The notes under the pieces were generated by a model. It was not told the origin of the DNA. It did not search any database and saw nothing but the letters and a program-made list of their open reading frames with translations. The translations under genes and the position numbers were made by a program. Source: Meiothermus sp. QL-1 (GTDB taxonomy: Bacteria > Deinococcota > Deinococci > Deinococcales > Thermaceae). Taken from it: a stretch of 64,000 bases of DNA. This document shows positions 8,790 to 17,582 of this stretch, in pieces; within the stretch, counting starts at the first letter, position 1; every line of letters starts with the position of its first letter. The DNA is taken from contig NZ_QQSV01000003.1 of NCBI RefSeq assembly GCF_003351145.1, positions 186,001-250,000 of the forward strand, given 5' to 3'.

Positions 8790-10175
8790 ATGGCCGACTT
8801 GTCGATTAACTTTGCCGGTATCAGGTCCCCCAACCCCTTCTGGTTGGCCTCGGCCCCTCCTACCAACTCGGCTGCACAGGTACACCGGGCCTTTGAGGCG
8901 GGCTGGGGTGGAGCGGTCTGGAAGACCATCGGGGCCCCGGTGCTCAATGTCTCCAACCGCTATGGGGCCTGGCACTACGGGGGCCAGAGGATGCTGGCCA
9001 TCAACAACGTGGAGCTCATTTCCGACCGGCCCCTCGAGGTCAACCTCAAGGAGATCCGCGACGTGAAGCGCCACTGGCCCGACCGGGCGCTGATTGTCTC
9101 GGCCATGGTCGAGTCCAAGCCCGAAGCCTGGCGGGATATCGTCATGCGCATCGAAGATACCGGAGCCGACGGCATTGAGCTCAACTACGGCTGCCCCCAC
9201 GGCATGAGCGAGCGGGGGATGGGCAGCGCGGTGGGCCAGGTGCCCTCGTACTGCCAGATGATAACCTCTTGGGTCACCGAGGTAGCCCGAATCCCGGTAA
9301 TCGTCAAGCTCACCCCCAACGTGGCCTCGGTGGTGCCGCCGGCGCGGGCGGCTTTGGCCGCGGGGGCCCATGGGCTTTCCCTCATCAACACCATCAACTC
9401 CATCATCGGGGTGGACCTGGATACCCTGGAACTCGTTCCCAACATCGGCGGCAAGGGAGGGCACGGGGGGTATGCCGGCCCGGCGGTCAAACCCATCGCC
9501 CTACACCACCTTTCCTCGCTAGGGGTGGACGAGGAGGTGAGAAGGCGCGGGGTGCCCATCTCCGGCATGGGGGGCATTACTACCTGGCGTGATGCCGCTG
9601 AGTTCTTGCTGCTGGGTGCAACCAGCCTGCAGGTTTGCACAGCGGTGATGCACTACGGCTTTCGTATTATCGAAGACCTGGTGGACGGTCTGAGCGCCTG
9701 GATGGATGCCAAGGGCTTCAAGACCATCGCGGATGTGGTGGGCAGGAGCCTGCCCCGCATCTCCGATTTCAACGACTTCGACCTTTCCTTCCGCGCTGTG
9801 GCGCGAATCAACCCCGACAAGTGCATCAAGTGCAACCTGTGCTATGTAGCCTGCCACGACAGTGCCCATCAGTGCATCGACCTGGTGGACGCCCAAGGAC
9901 AGGTGGTAACGCCTTACCGCTACGATCCTCGTTCCAACGGAAAATACCAGGCCCTCAGCGACCGCCCGCAGCCGGTGGTGCGCGAGGAAGACTGCGTGGG
10001 TTGCCGCCTTTGCCACAACGTTTGCCCGGTGGAGGGCTGCATCGAGATGGTCGAGGTGCCCTCGGGCCGGGCCCCGGTGACCTGGCGGGAGCTTACCGAG
10101 CAAAGGCGCGAGGTAACCGAGGACTGGGCCGCGATGGAGCGCTACCGCCGGGAGGTGGGCATCGAAATTCACTAG
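8790..10175 (+). CDS. preA: NAD-dependent dihydropyrimidine dehydrogenase, PreA-like subunit
   Basis: 461 residues. The N-terminal 300 residues form an FMN-binding dihydroorotate-dehydrogenase-like barrel (FKTIG-like WKTIGAP, NYGCPHGMSERGMG, KLTPN, GGITTW). The C-terminal part holds two 4Fe-4S ferredoxin motifs, C345/C348/C351/C355 and C402/C405/C408/C412. It is the catalytic partner of PreT. It is somewhat longer than the E. coli subunit as I recall it, because of an extended C-terminus. The residue aligned with the catalytic cysteine of mammalian dihydropyrimidine dehydrogenase is valine (GSAVGQ); from memory the E. coli protein also has valine there. Strong [11 protein letters not shown] before ATG 8790. 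Confidence 0.92.
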   Translation: MADLSINFAGIRSPNPFWLASAPPTNSAAQVHRAFEAGWGGAVWKTIGAPVLNVSNRYGAWHYGGQRMLAINNVELISDRPLEVNLKEIRDVKRHWPDRALIVSAMVESKPEAWRDIVMRIEDTGADGIELNYGCPHGMSERGMGSAVGQVPSYCQMITSWVTEVARIPVIVKLTPNVASVVPPARAALAAGAHGLSLINTINSIIGVDLDTLELVPNIGGKGGHGGYAGPAVKPIALHHLSSLGVDEEVRRRGVPISGMGGITTWRDAAEFLLLGATSLQVCTAVMHYGFRIIEDLVDGLSAWMDAKGFKTIADVVGRSLPRISDFNDFDLSFRAVARINPDKCIKCNLCYVACHDSAHQCIDLVDAQGQVVTPYRYDPRSNGKYQALSDRPQPVVREEDCVGCRLCHNVCPVEGCIEMVEVPSGRAPVTWRELTEQRREVTEDWAAMERYRREVGIEIH

Positions 10176-10222
10176 CCCCGAGGTGGTCCGGCGTCGCTGT
10201 TTGCCAAAGCTGGAGGATGGGT

Positions 10223-11602
10223 ATGGGGTTGTTGGTCAAGAACGGCGAAATCGTCACCGCCGATAGTCGTTATAAGGCCGATATATACGCCGAAGGCGAG
10301 ACCATTACCCGCATTGGGCAGGACCTGGAGGTTCTACCCGGCACCGAAGTGATAGACGCCACGGGCAAGTATGTGTTTCCGGGCTTCATTGACCCCCACG
10401 TGCACATCTACCTGCCCTTTATGGCCACCTTTGCCAAGGACACCCACGAAACGGGCTCCAAAGCGGCGCTGATGGGCGGCACCACCACCTACATCGAGAT
10501 GTGCTGCCCTAGCCGCAACGACGATGCCCTCGAGGGCTACCAACTCTGGAAGAGCAAGGCCGAGGGCAACAGCTACTGCGACTACACCTTCCACATGGCG
10601 GTCTCCAAGTTCGACGAGAAGACCGAGGGCGAGCTGCGAGAGATTGTGGCCGACGGCATCAGCTCCTTTAAGATCTTCCTCTCCTATAAGGGCTTTTTTG
10701 GGGTCGACGACGGCGAGATGTACCAGACCCTAAGGCTCGCCAAGGAGCTGGGCGTGATTGTGACCGCCCACTGCGAAAACGCCGAGTTGGTGGGGCGCCT
10801 GCAACAAAAACTCCTCTCTGAGGGCAAGACCGGCCCCGAGTGGCACGAGCCCAGCCGTCCGGAGTCGGTGGAGGCCGAGGGCACCGCCCGTTTCGCCACC
10901 TTTTTGGAAAACACCGGGGCCACCGGCTACGTGGTGCACCTTTCCTGCAAACCGGCCCTGGACGCCGCCATGGCAGCCAAGGCCCGGGGGGTGCCCCTTT
11001 ACATCGAATCGGTCATTCCGCATTTTCTGCTGGACAAGACCTACGCCGAGCGGGGCGGGGTAGAGGCCATGAAGTACATCATGTCGCCGCCCTTGCGCGA
11101 CAAGCATAACCAAAAAGCCCTGTGGGATGCGCTGGCGCAGGGCTTCATCGACACCGTGGGCACCGACCACTGCCCCTTCGACACCGAGCAGAAGATGCTG
11201 GGCAAGGATGCCTTTACCGCCATTCCCAACGGCATTCCGGCCATTGAAGACCGGGTGAATCTGCTTTACACCTACGGGGTGAGCCGGGGTAATCTAAACA
11301 TTCATCGCTTCGTGGACGCCGCCAGCACCAAGCCTGCCAAGCTCTTTGGTCTTTTCCCTCGCAAAGGCACCATCGCGGTGGGCAGCGACGCCGACCTGGT
11401 GGTCTACGACCCCAGCTACCGGGGGGTCATTTCGGTGAAAACCCAGCACGTCAACAACGATTACAACGCCTTTGAAGGCTTTGAGATCGACGGCCGGCCG
11501 GTGGCGGTAACGGTGCGGGGTAAGGTGATGGTGCGGGACGGGCAGTTTGTGGGAGAAAAGGGATGGGGGCGGTTTCTGCGGCGTGAGCCAGTGTACTTCT
11601 AA
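10223..11602 (+). CDS. hydA: Dihydropyrimidinase (D-hydantoinase)
   Basis: 459 residues. It hydrolyses dihydrouracil or dihydrothymine to N-carbamoyl-beta-amino acids, and hydantoins in vitro. The binuclear metal site is complete: H59 and H61 (DPHVH), carbamylated K150 (FKIFLSY), H183 (TAHCEN), H239 (VHLS) and D315 (TDHCPF). This numbering is that known for Thermus D-hydantoinase, which supports ATG 10223. GGAGG lies 6 nt upstream of it; an in-frame ATG at 10217 is too close to the RBS. An open frame continues back into preA but is not coding. It sits between preA and the importer genes, as step two of the pathway. Confidence 0.95.
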   Translation: MGLLVKNGEIVTADSRYKADIYAEGETITRIGQDLEVLPGTEVIDATGKYVFPGFIDPHVHIYLPFMATFAKDTHETGSKAALMGGTTTYIEMCCPSRNDDALEGYQLWKSKAEGNSYCDYTFHMAVSKFDEKTEGELREIVADGISSFKIFLSYKGFFGVDDGEMYQTLRLAKELGVIVTAHCENAELVGRLQQKLLSEGKTGPEWHEPSRPESVEAEGTARFATFLENTGATGYVVHLSCKPALDAAMAAKARGVPLYIESVIPHFLLDKTYAERGGVEAMKYIMSPPLRDKHNQKALWDALAQGFIDTVGTDHCPFDTEQKMLGKDAFTAIPNGIPAIEDRVNLLYTYGVSRGNLNIHRFVDAASTKPAKLFGLFPRKGTIAVGSDADLVVYDPSYRGVISVKTQHVNNDYNAFEGFEIDGRPVAVTVRGKVMVRDGQFVGEKGWGRFLRREPVYF

Positions 11603-11677
11603 AGAAACCCAGTCTCTTTTCGGATATTTATGCATTCAGTGATGAGACCCCCAACCATGAGTCTCCAAGGAAAAACT

Positions 11678-12499
11678 ATGATGCCGGCGAAAACCCCCGC
11701 CAACCAGTCCGATCGCACCTTAGAAGCCCCGCTCGTTTCGGTAGAAAATGTCTCGATGGTATTTCCCAACGGGACGGTGGCCCTCAAGGATGCCTGCCTC
11801 GAGGTCAGGCCGGGCGAATTCATCAGCCTGATCGGCCCCTCTGGTTGTGGCAAGACCACCCTGCTGCGCCTGCTGGCCGACCTGATAAAACCCACCTCCG
11901 GGCGCATACAGATTGGTGGCAAAAGCCCCGAGGAGGCCCGCAAAAGCCGGGCCTACGGCTACGTTTTCCAAGCGCCTACCCTGATGGAGTGGCGCACGGT
12001 TATCGCCAACGTGATGCTGCCTCTGGAAATCATGGGTTTTCCCCCGGCCGAGCGCAAGGCCAGGGCCGAGCGGATGCTGGCTTTGGTGGGATTGGAGAGG
12101 TTTGCCCGCCACTACCCCTGGCAACTTTCGGGGGGGATGCAGCAGCGGGTGAGCATTGCTCGGGCCTTGGCCTTCGACCCTCAGCTCCTCTTCATGGACG
12201 AGCCCTTTGGTGCCCTGGACGAGATTACCCGCGAGAACCTGAACCTGGAGCTCTTGCGGCTCTGGCGCGAGACCGGTAAGACCGTCCTCTTCGTGACCCA
12301 CTCCATCCCCGAAGCGGTCTTCCTCTCGACCCGCATCGTGGTCATGACCCCCCGTCCCGGCAAGATCGAGACGGTGATTCCTGTGGATTTGCCCCAGCCC
12401 CGTACCTTCGAGACCCGAGAAATGCCGGAGTTTTTCCGCATTGCCACCGAGGTGCGCGAGGCTTTGCGCAAGGGGCATGGGTATGAGGTGGAGGCGTGA
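11678..12499 (+). CDS. ABC transporter ATP-binding protein (NitT/TauT, NMT1-type)
   Basis: 273 residues from ATG 11678 (AAGG 7 nt upstream); ATGs at 11630 and 11657 are alternatives. Walker A GPSGCGKTT, Q-loop FQAPTL, signature LSGGMQQR, Walker B LLFMDEP and the H-loop VTHS are present. It resembles the SsuB/TauB/ThiZ group of import ATPases. Its stop overlaps the GTG of the first permease (GTGA). It powers uptake by the two following permeases and the binding protein at 14440. A pyrimidine base or dihydropyrimidine is the likely cargo from context. Confidence 0.93.
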   Translation: MMPAKTPANQSDRTLEAPLVSVENVSMVFPNGTVALKDACLEVRPGEFISLIGPSGCGKTTLLRLLADLIKPTSGRIQIGGKSPEEARKSRAYGYVFQAPTLMEWRTVIANVMLPLEIMGFPPAERKARAERMLALVGLERFARHYPWQLSGGMQQRVSIARALAFDPQLLFMDEPFGALDEITRENLNLELLRLWRETGKTVLFVTHSIPEAVFLSTRIVVMTPRPGKIETVIPVDLPQPRTFETREMPEFFRIATEVREALRKGHGYEVEA

Positions 12500-13410
12500 G
12501 CCGTCTTTCGCCCAACCTGGTGCCCATGCTGGTGGTGGCCTTGGCGGTGCTGGCCCTGTACTGGCCCATCATGTACCTGGCCAACATACCGGCGGCCCAG
12601 CGGGCTTTGGACACGGGGGCGGCGCTGCCCTGCAAGACTGCTTTTGAATGCGCCACGCAGCTACGCAGCCCGGTGTTGCCCTCGCCGCAGCAGCTCTGGA
12701 ACGGCTTTTTGAACCTGATGTTCCCCTTGAATTCCCCCAACGCCATTCCCCTAAACGCCGCGGTGACGGCCCTCGAGACCCTGGTGGGCCTGTTTTTGGC
12801 CGCGCTGGTGGGCTTATTTTTTGCCATCGGGATTGTGGCTTCCCCGGCCTTCGAGCGTTCGCTATTGCCTTGGATTGTGGCCTCGCAGACCGTGCCCATC
12901 ATTGCGATTGCCCCCATGCTGGTGGTGGTGCTGGGCCAGTATGGGGTGCAAGGCTGGGTGCCCAAGGCAATTATCGCAGCCTACATAGCCTTTTTCCCCA
13001 TCACCATAGGGATGGCCAAGGGGCTAAAGAGTCCAGACCCCCTAGCCCTCGACCTGATGAAGACCTATCACGCCAGCCCCTGGCAGACCTACCTCAAGCT
13101 GCGCTTTCCCGCCTCGCTGCCCTACCTGTTCACTGCCTTCAAGGTAGCCACGACAGCGGCCCTGATCGGGGCGATTGTAGCCGAGATATCCACCATCAGC
13201 TTTCAGGGTATCGGCAAAATGCTCGCCGAGAACTCCCGGGCCTCCGACGTGGTGGGGATGTGGGTGATTATGCTGGCCTCGGCAGCCTTGGGGATTTTGC
13301 TGGTGGCGCTGGTGGGGGGGTTGGAGCGTCTCCTTACCCCCTGGCGGCAGCCTAGGTCCTCCCTCGAGCGGCCTAGGGTTCCTCGAGCCCAGCCGGAGGT
13401 GGGGGTATGA
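12496..13410 (+). CDS. ABC transporter permease 1 (NMT1-type importer)
   Basis: 304 residues, about six hydrophobic segments, with the BPD_transp_1 EAA-type cytoplasmic loop (LDLMKTYHASPWQTYLKLRFPASL), here named by its limits 188-212 approximately. The N-terminal helix is followed by a periplasmic stretch with two cysteines (CKTAFEC). It overlaps both neighbours by 4 bp, so ATPase, permease 1 and permease 2 are translationally coupled. It probably pairs with permease 2 as a heterodimeric channel. Confidence 0.9.
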   Translation: MSRLSPNLVPMLVVALAVLALYWPIMYLANIPAAQRALDTGAALPCKTAFECATQLRSPVLPSPQQLWNGFLNLMFPLNSPNAIPLNAAVTALETLVGLFLAALVGLFFAIGIVASPAFERSLLPWIVASQTVPIIAIAPMLVVVLGQYGVQGWVPKAIIAAYIAFFPITIGMAKGLKSPDPLALDLMKTYHASPWQTYLKLRFPASLPYLFTAFKVATTAALIGAIVAEISTISFQGIGKMLAENSRASDVVGMWVIMLASAALGILLVALVGGLERLLTPWRQPRSSLERPRVPRAQPEVGV

Positions 13411-14357
13411 GGCCGGCTGGCTTAGGCTGGGGTCTTTTGGGGGTGGGGCTGGTCCTGCAGCTTGGGTTTATCGCTCGCTGGTGGTCAGAAAGCGAGGTGG
13501 CCCCCGGAGGGCTTCGCCTCTTGATTGGCCTGGGGGCCTTGCTGATGATTGGGGGCCTGGCCCGGGTGGCCCCTGGGTTTGCTCACACCCGCAATCCGGT
13601 GCTGGGCTTTGTCCCAGCAGCCCTGACCTTGCTGGCCTTTCTGCTTACGACAGAGGCCCTTCTGCGGGCCTACCAGGTGCCCCCGGGCCTGATTCCCACC
13701 CCCACCCAGGTGCTCATCACCTTGCACGAAGTGCGGGACGTGCTGCTGCAGGACGCCTACCAGACCGTGGTCAAAGAGGCTTTGGTGGGCTATCTGATCG
13801 GCTGCGCCCTAGGGCTCCTCACCGCTTTGCTGGTGAGCCGGTACATCTTTTTGGAACGGGGCTTTTTGCCCTATGCGACCCTTTTTAGCAGCATTCCCAT
13901 TGTGGCTTTGGCCCCGGTGCTGGTCAAGATGATGGGCATCGACTGGCCGTCCAAGGCGGCCATCTGCGCGATTACGGTTTACTTTCCGGTGGTAGTGAAC
14001 ACCTTCCGCGGCCTCACCGAGGTGAGCCCGATGGCGCTGGACCTGATGCGCTCTTACGCGGCTGCTGAGGTGCAGCAGTACCGCTGGCTCAGGCTGCCCA
14101 ACGCCCTGCCCTTTATCTTCACTGCCCTCAAGCTCGGCACCACCCTGGCCATGATTGGGGCCATTGTGGGCGAGTTCTTCGGGGCCAACGGCCAGGGGCT
14201 GGGTTTCCGCATCCAGATTGAGGCAGGGCGATTTGGCTTCGACATCGTCTGGTCGGCTATCATTGTGGCCTCGGCAGCGGGAATCGCCTGGTACGGGCTG
14301 GTGGTCTGGCTAGAGCGGCGGCTCACCGGCTGGCATGTTTCGTTCAGGGGGGGTTAG
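13407..14357 (+). CDS. ABC transporter permease 2 (NMT1-type importer)
   Basis: 316 residues. Two or three extra N-terminal membrane helices precede a BPD_transp_1 core with the EAA loop around LMRSYAAAEVQQYRWLRLPN. ATG overlaps the stop of permease 1 (ATGA). Both permeases end in SSUC/TauC-like sequence (GANGQGLGF here). The pair is unusual in encoding two different permeases where many NitT/TauT systems use one homodimer. Confidence 0.9.
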   Translation: MRPAGLGWGLLGVGLVLQLGFIARWWSESEVAPGGLRLLIGLGALLMIGGLARVAPGFAHTRNPVLGFVPAALTLLAFLLTTEALLRAYQVPPGLIPTPTQVLITLHEVRDVLLQDAYQTVVKEALVGYLIGCALGLLTALLVSRYIFLERGFLPYATLFSSIPIVALAPVLVKMMGIDWPSKAAICAITVYFPVVVNTFRGLTEVSPMALDLMRSYAAAEVQQYRWLRLPNALPFIFTALKLGTTLAMIGAIVGEFFGANGQGLGFRIQIEAGRFGFDIVWSAIIVASAAGIAWYGLVVWLERRLTGWHVSFRGG

Positions 14358-14439
14358 ACCCTTGGCGAGAGGAGGTGGGAGGAAGCCAAAAAGCAATCGG
14401 TTCTCGGCCACCGGCTCAGCGTCTGGCAAGGAGGTGTCC

Positions 14440-15525
14440 ATGAGGAAGAGGCTGTTTTTTGCTGTACTGGCGGCGTTTTTGTTGACTTCGCTGGCAGGCG
14501 CCCAGCAAAACCTTGTGCGGGTCAACCTGCAGCTCAAGTGGTTCCCTCAGGCCCAGTTCGCCGGGTTTTTCGTGGCCAAGGAGCGGGGCTTCTACCGGGC
14601 TCAGGGTCTGGACGTGAACCTTTTGCCCATTGGCGACCAGTCGCCCATCCAGGTGGTGCAGTCCGGGGCTGCCGACTTCGGTACTACCTGGATTGCTGAC
14701 CTGCTTACCGCTCGCGAGCGGGGCATTCCGGTGGTACACATCGCCCAAATATTCCAGCGCTCGGGTTTTACCCTGGTAGCGCTCAAATCCACCGGCATCA
14801 GGGATATCTGCCGGGATATGAAGGGCAAGAGCGTGGGGGTCTGGCCCTCGGGCAATGAGTACCCTGCGGTGGCCCTGTTCCGCAAGTGCGGCCTGACCAG
14901 CTCGCTTGACCCTAGGGTCACCAACCCCGATGTGACCGCGGTGACCTATCCCTTCGACCCGGCCTTGGTTTTCCCCGACAAGGTGCAGCTTGTATCGGCC
15001 ATGATCTACAACGAGGTGAACCAGATTGCCGGGCTGGGGTACGACGAGACCAAGGTGGATATCTTCAAGCTGGCCGATTTGGGCATCAACCTCCTGGAGG
15101 ACCTGCTCTTTACCACCGAACGGGTCCTGAACGACCGCAACTTTAAGCGCTCGGGGCTAACCGGTCGCCAGGTGGCCGCCAGGCTCATCCGGGCCACCCT
15201 GCAAGGGTGGAACTGGGCGGTGGCCAACCAGGCTGAGACGGTGGAGAAGTACGTGCTGCCCTTCTGCGGTACCACCTGCAAGGGCTCGGGCACCCGGGCC
15301 GATGCCAAGGAGCACCAGACCTGGCAGATGGCCGAGGTGGCCAAGCTCTACAATGCGGGGGCCACCACCAGGGGCTTCGCCGGCTTTTTGGTGCCGGCCG
15401 ACTACCAGGCCTCGGTGCGGATTTTGCGCGAGCAGGGCATCCTGACCCGCGAGCCGCCGGCGGCCACGGTGGACTACGGCCCTTGGGAGGCCGCCACCGG
15501 CAAGCGGGCGAGGGACTGGAGGTAG
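14440..15525 (+). CDS. NMT1/THI5-like substrate-binding protein
   Basis: 361 residues from ATG 14440, preceded by AAGGAGGT. A signal peptide (MRKRLFFAVLAAFLLTSLAG, cleavage near AQQ) precedes the NMT1/THI5-like fold: LQLKWFPQAQFAGFFVA, then GLDVNLLPIG and SGAADFG. Relatives bind pyrimidine thiamine precursors, taurine-like or other small heterocycles. No TPP riboswitch is present, and the gene lies among pyrimidine-degrading enzymes. The cargo is therefore inferred to be a pyrimidine or hydantoin-like compound. There is no lipobox cysteine, so the protein may be held by an uncleaved signal or be free in the periplasm. Confidence 0.9.
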   Translation: MRKRLFFAVLAAFLLTSLAGAQQNLVRVNLQLKWFPQAQFAGFFVAKERGFYRAQGLDVNLLPIGDQSPIQVVQSGAADFGTTWIADLLTARERGIPVVHIAQIFQRSGFTLVALKSTGIRDICRDMKGKSVGVWPSGNEYPAVALFRKCGLTSSLDPRVTNPDVTAVTYPFDPALVFPDKVQLVSAMIYNEVNQIAGLGYDETKVDIFKLADLGINLLEDLLFTTERVLNDRNFKRSGLTGRQVAARLIRATLQGWNWAVANQAETVEKYVLPFCGTTCKGSGTRADAKEHQTWQMAEVAKLYNAGATTRGFAGFLVPADYQASVRILREQGILTREPPAATVDYGPWEAATGKRARDWR

Positions 15526-15528
15526 TTT

Positions 15529-16824
15529 GTGAGCAGGCTGGGGGCGGCTTGGGGCGCCCCCGGTTTTGCTGGGAGGTCGGAGGTGGGTGTGCTCAACCCT
15601 CAAAGGACCATTGCCGAACTCAAGGAGCTGCGCGAGCTTACTGCCGACGAGAACGGGGCCTGGCGGGTGGCCTGGGCGGATACTTGGCTTAGGGCGCGGG
15701 AATGGTTCAACCGCAAGCTCCAGGACCTACCTGTCGAGCAGCACTACGACGCAGCCGGGAACAACTGGGTGACGCTCAAAGGGCAAAGCGAGAAGGCCCT
15801 TTTGATCGGGGGCCACCTGGACTCGGTGCCGGGCGGAGGCTGGCTGGATGGCTGCCTGAATGTGTTAGCCGGCCTCGAGGTGCTGCGCCGCATAGCCGCA
15901 GAGTTTGAGGGCAACCCCCCCGTCACAGTTAGATTAGTGGACTGGGCCGATGAGGAGGGGGCCCGGTTTGGCCGGAGCCTGCTGGGCTCCTCGGCCTTCT
16001 CGGGCACGCTACAGCCCGAGTTGGAAAAGGACCGCACCGACAAGGATGGGGTTCGCCTGGAGGAAGCCCTCCAGCGTTGCGGGGTGGAGCTGGACCGGAT
16101 GCTGGAAGCCCAGGCCGAGCAGAAGAACGCTGCGGCCTACATTGAGCTCCATATCGAGCAAGGGCCGGTGCTTCTGGACATGGGCCTGCCCTTGGGGGCG
16201 GTGCTCGGCACCTTCGGGGTAGAGCGGCACGCCATCACCTTTTGGGGCCAGGCGGCCCACTCTGGCTCCACGCCCATGCACCGGCGCAAGGATGCCTTTT
16301 TGGCTGCGGCCAAGATGGCCCCTGAGGTCTACCGCATCGCCGAGCGTAACGGTGGGGTCTGCACCATTGGAAGCTGCGTAACCAAGCCAGGGATTGTGAC
16401 CAGCGTGGTGGAGGAGTGCACCATCACCCTCGACCAGCGTCATTTGGATGCGGCCGCCCTAGCCCGGCTCAAGCAGGAGGCCTGGGAGGCCAGCCAGCGC
16501 TTCGCCCAGGAAGGGGGCCTGCCGGAGCCAGAGTGGCGGACCATCTGGCGCATCGAGCCCATCCTATTTCACCCCGAGCTGATTGAGCTATGCGACCAGG
16601 CTATTCGCGAGGTAGCTGGGGTCTCGCATCGCCTGCCTTCAGGGCCCCTACACGACGCTGCAGAGGTGGCTCGAGCGGGTATTCCCACGGTGATGATGTT
16701 CGTGCAGAGCCTGCACGGTATCAGCCACAACAAAATCGAGGACACCGAGGAGGCCCACCTGGAGCTTGCGGTGCGGGCCTTTGACCGGCTGGCCGACAAG
16801 GTTATGGCTTGGATACTGCGCTGA
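15529..16824 (+). CDS. M20-family N-carbamoyl amidohydrolase (beta-ureidopropionase type)
   Basis: 431 residues from GTG 15529 (GGAGGT 5 nt upstream). A second GTG at 15589, also after GGAGG, would give 411 residues, closer to the family norm. Metal-ligand motifs are GGHLDSVP and LDGCL, DEEGARFG and HIEQGPV; the substrate/dimerisation loop reads HSGSTPMHRRKD, and SLHGISHN lies near the end. The family includes allantoate amidohydrolase, L-carbamoylase and bacterial beta-ureidopropionase. Next to dihydropyrimidinase the likely reaction is hydrolysis of N-carbamoyl-beta-alanine (or -beta-aminoisobutyrate) to the beta-amino acid, CO2 and ammonia. It completes the reductive pathway. Confidence 0.9.
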   Translation: MSRLGAAWGAPGFAGRSEVGVLNPQRTIAELKELRELTADENGAWRVAWADTWLRAREWFNRKLQDLPVEQHYDAAGNNWVTLKGQSEKALLIGGHLDSVPGGGWLDGCLNVLAGLEVLRRIAAEFEGNPPVTVRLVDWADEEGARFGRSLLGSSAFSGTLQPELEKDRTDKDGVRLEEALQRCGVELDRMLEAQAEQKNAAAYIELHIEQGPVLLDMGLPLGAVLGTFGVERHAITFWGQAAHSGSTPMHRRKDAFLAAAKMAPEVYRIAERNGGVCTIGSCVTKPGIVTSVVEECTITLDQRHLDAAALARLKQEAWEASQRFAQEGGLPEPEWRTIWRIEPILFHPELIELCDQAIREVAGVSHRLPSGPLHDAAEVARAGIPTVMMFVQSLHGISHNKIEDTEEAHLELAVRAFDRLADKVMAWILR

Positions 16825-16829
16825 TAGCC

Positions 16830-17543
16830 GTGGCCCTGCCCACCCTGCGTCAGGTTCTAGAGCTGCCCGCATTCGCTGGAGCTGAGCTGCTCTCAGGGCA
16901 GGGGCGGCTCGAGGCCCCCATCACCTGGGTGCACGTGGCCGAGGTGCTGGATGTGGCCCGGCTGCTCTCGGGGGGAGAGCTTTTGCTTTCCACTGGCCTG
17001 GAGCTTGCCCGGGCCGCACCGGAGACCCGGGTGGCCTATGTGCGCTCGCTGGCCGAGGCCGGGGTAGGGGGGCTTGGGCTCGAGCTGGTGCAGTGGCTGA
17101 AGGAGGTGCCCCCCGAGATGCTCCAGGCCGCCCGCCTGCTGGACTTTCCCCTTTTGGTCTTCCGCCAGGAGGTGCGCTTCGCTGAACTCACCCGGGCCGC
17201 CCACGCGCGGATCTTGCGGCCAGAGGTGGATGAGGAGGAGCCCCTGCTGGAAGGGCTTTTGGAGGCCCTCGCGGAAACTGGCCGGGCCAACCGCTTTGTG
17301 GAACGGCACCTGGGGGCCCTGCTGCGCCTGCCGCCCCGCCCCCAGAGCACCCTTTTGGCTACTTTGGAAGCGCTGCTGGCCTGCCAGTTCAACATCGCCG
17401 AGGCAGCCCGGCGGCTTGGGGTAAGACGGCAGAGCGTCTACTACCGTCTGGAGCAGCTCCGGGGGATGCTGGGCGAGCTGGAGAGCCCTGAGCGGCGGCT
17501 GGGGCTTTGGCTGGCCCTGGAGCTGCGCAAGCGGGGCGGCTAG
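16830..17543 (+). CDS. Compact PucR-family transcriptional regulator
   Basis: About 237 residues from GTG 16830; a TTG at 16809 is possible. The N-terminus LPTLRQVLELPAFAGAELLS and WVHVAEVLDVARLLSGGELL match the PucR effector-type domain (PF07905). The C-terminus, from about 185, is the PucR helix-turn-helix (FNIAEAARRLGVRRQSVYYR). The central domain typical of PucR/CdaR proteins is missing, so it is about half the usual length. As the last gene of the operon it is the obvious candidate regulator, by analogy to PucR control of purine degradation. Ligand unknown. Confidence 0.85.
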   Translation: MALPTLRQVLELPAFAGAELLSGQGRLEAPITWVHVAEVLDVARLLSGGELLLSTGLELARAAPETRVAYVRSLAEAGVGGLGLELVQWLKEVPPEMLQAARLLDFPLLVFRQEVRFAELTRAAHARILRPEVDEEEPLLEGLLEALAETGRANRFVERHLGALLRLPPRPQSTLLATLEALLACQFNIAEAARRLGVRRQSVYYRLEQLRGMLGELESPERRLGLWLALELRKRGG

Positions 17544-17552
17544 GCCCTTTTT
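17534..17552 (+). terminator. Weak intrinsic terminator after the PucR gene
   Basis: GGGC, six-nt loop containing the stop codon, GCCC, then TTTTT. The stem is only 4 bp but GC-only and the T-tract is clean, so it may end the pyrimidine operon. Confidence 0.45.
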
Positions 17553-17582
17553 ATTCTCACCCGCTGGGCTCAAAATGGAAGC

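Noticed and set aside
9215-9235. Missing catalytic cysteine in PreA (Val in GSAVGQ)
   Set aside because: As I recall, the E. coli PreA also has valine here, so this is probably normal for bacterial subunits.
9635-10222. N-terminal extension of the dihydropyrimidinase frame into preA
   Set aside because: The extension is a shadow of preA; metal-ligand numbering and GGAGG support ATG 10223.
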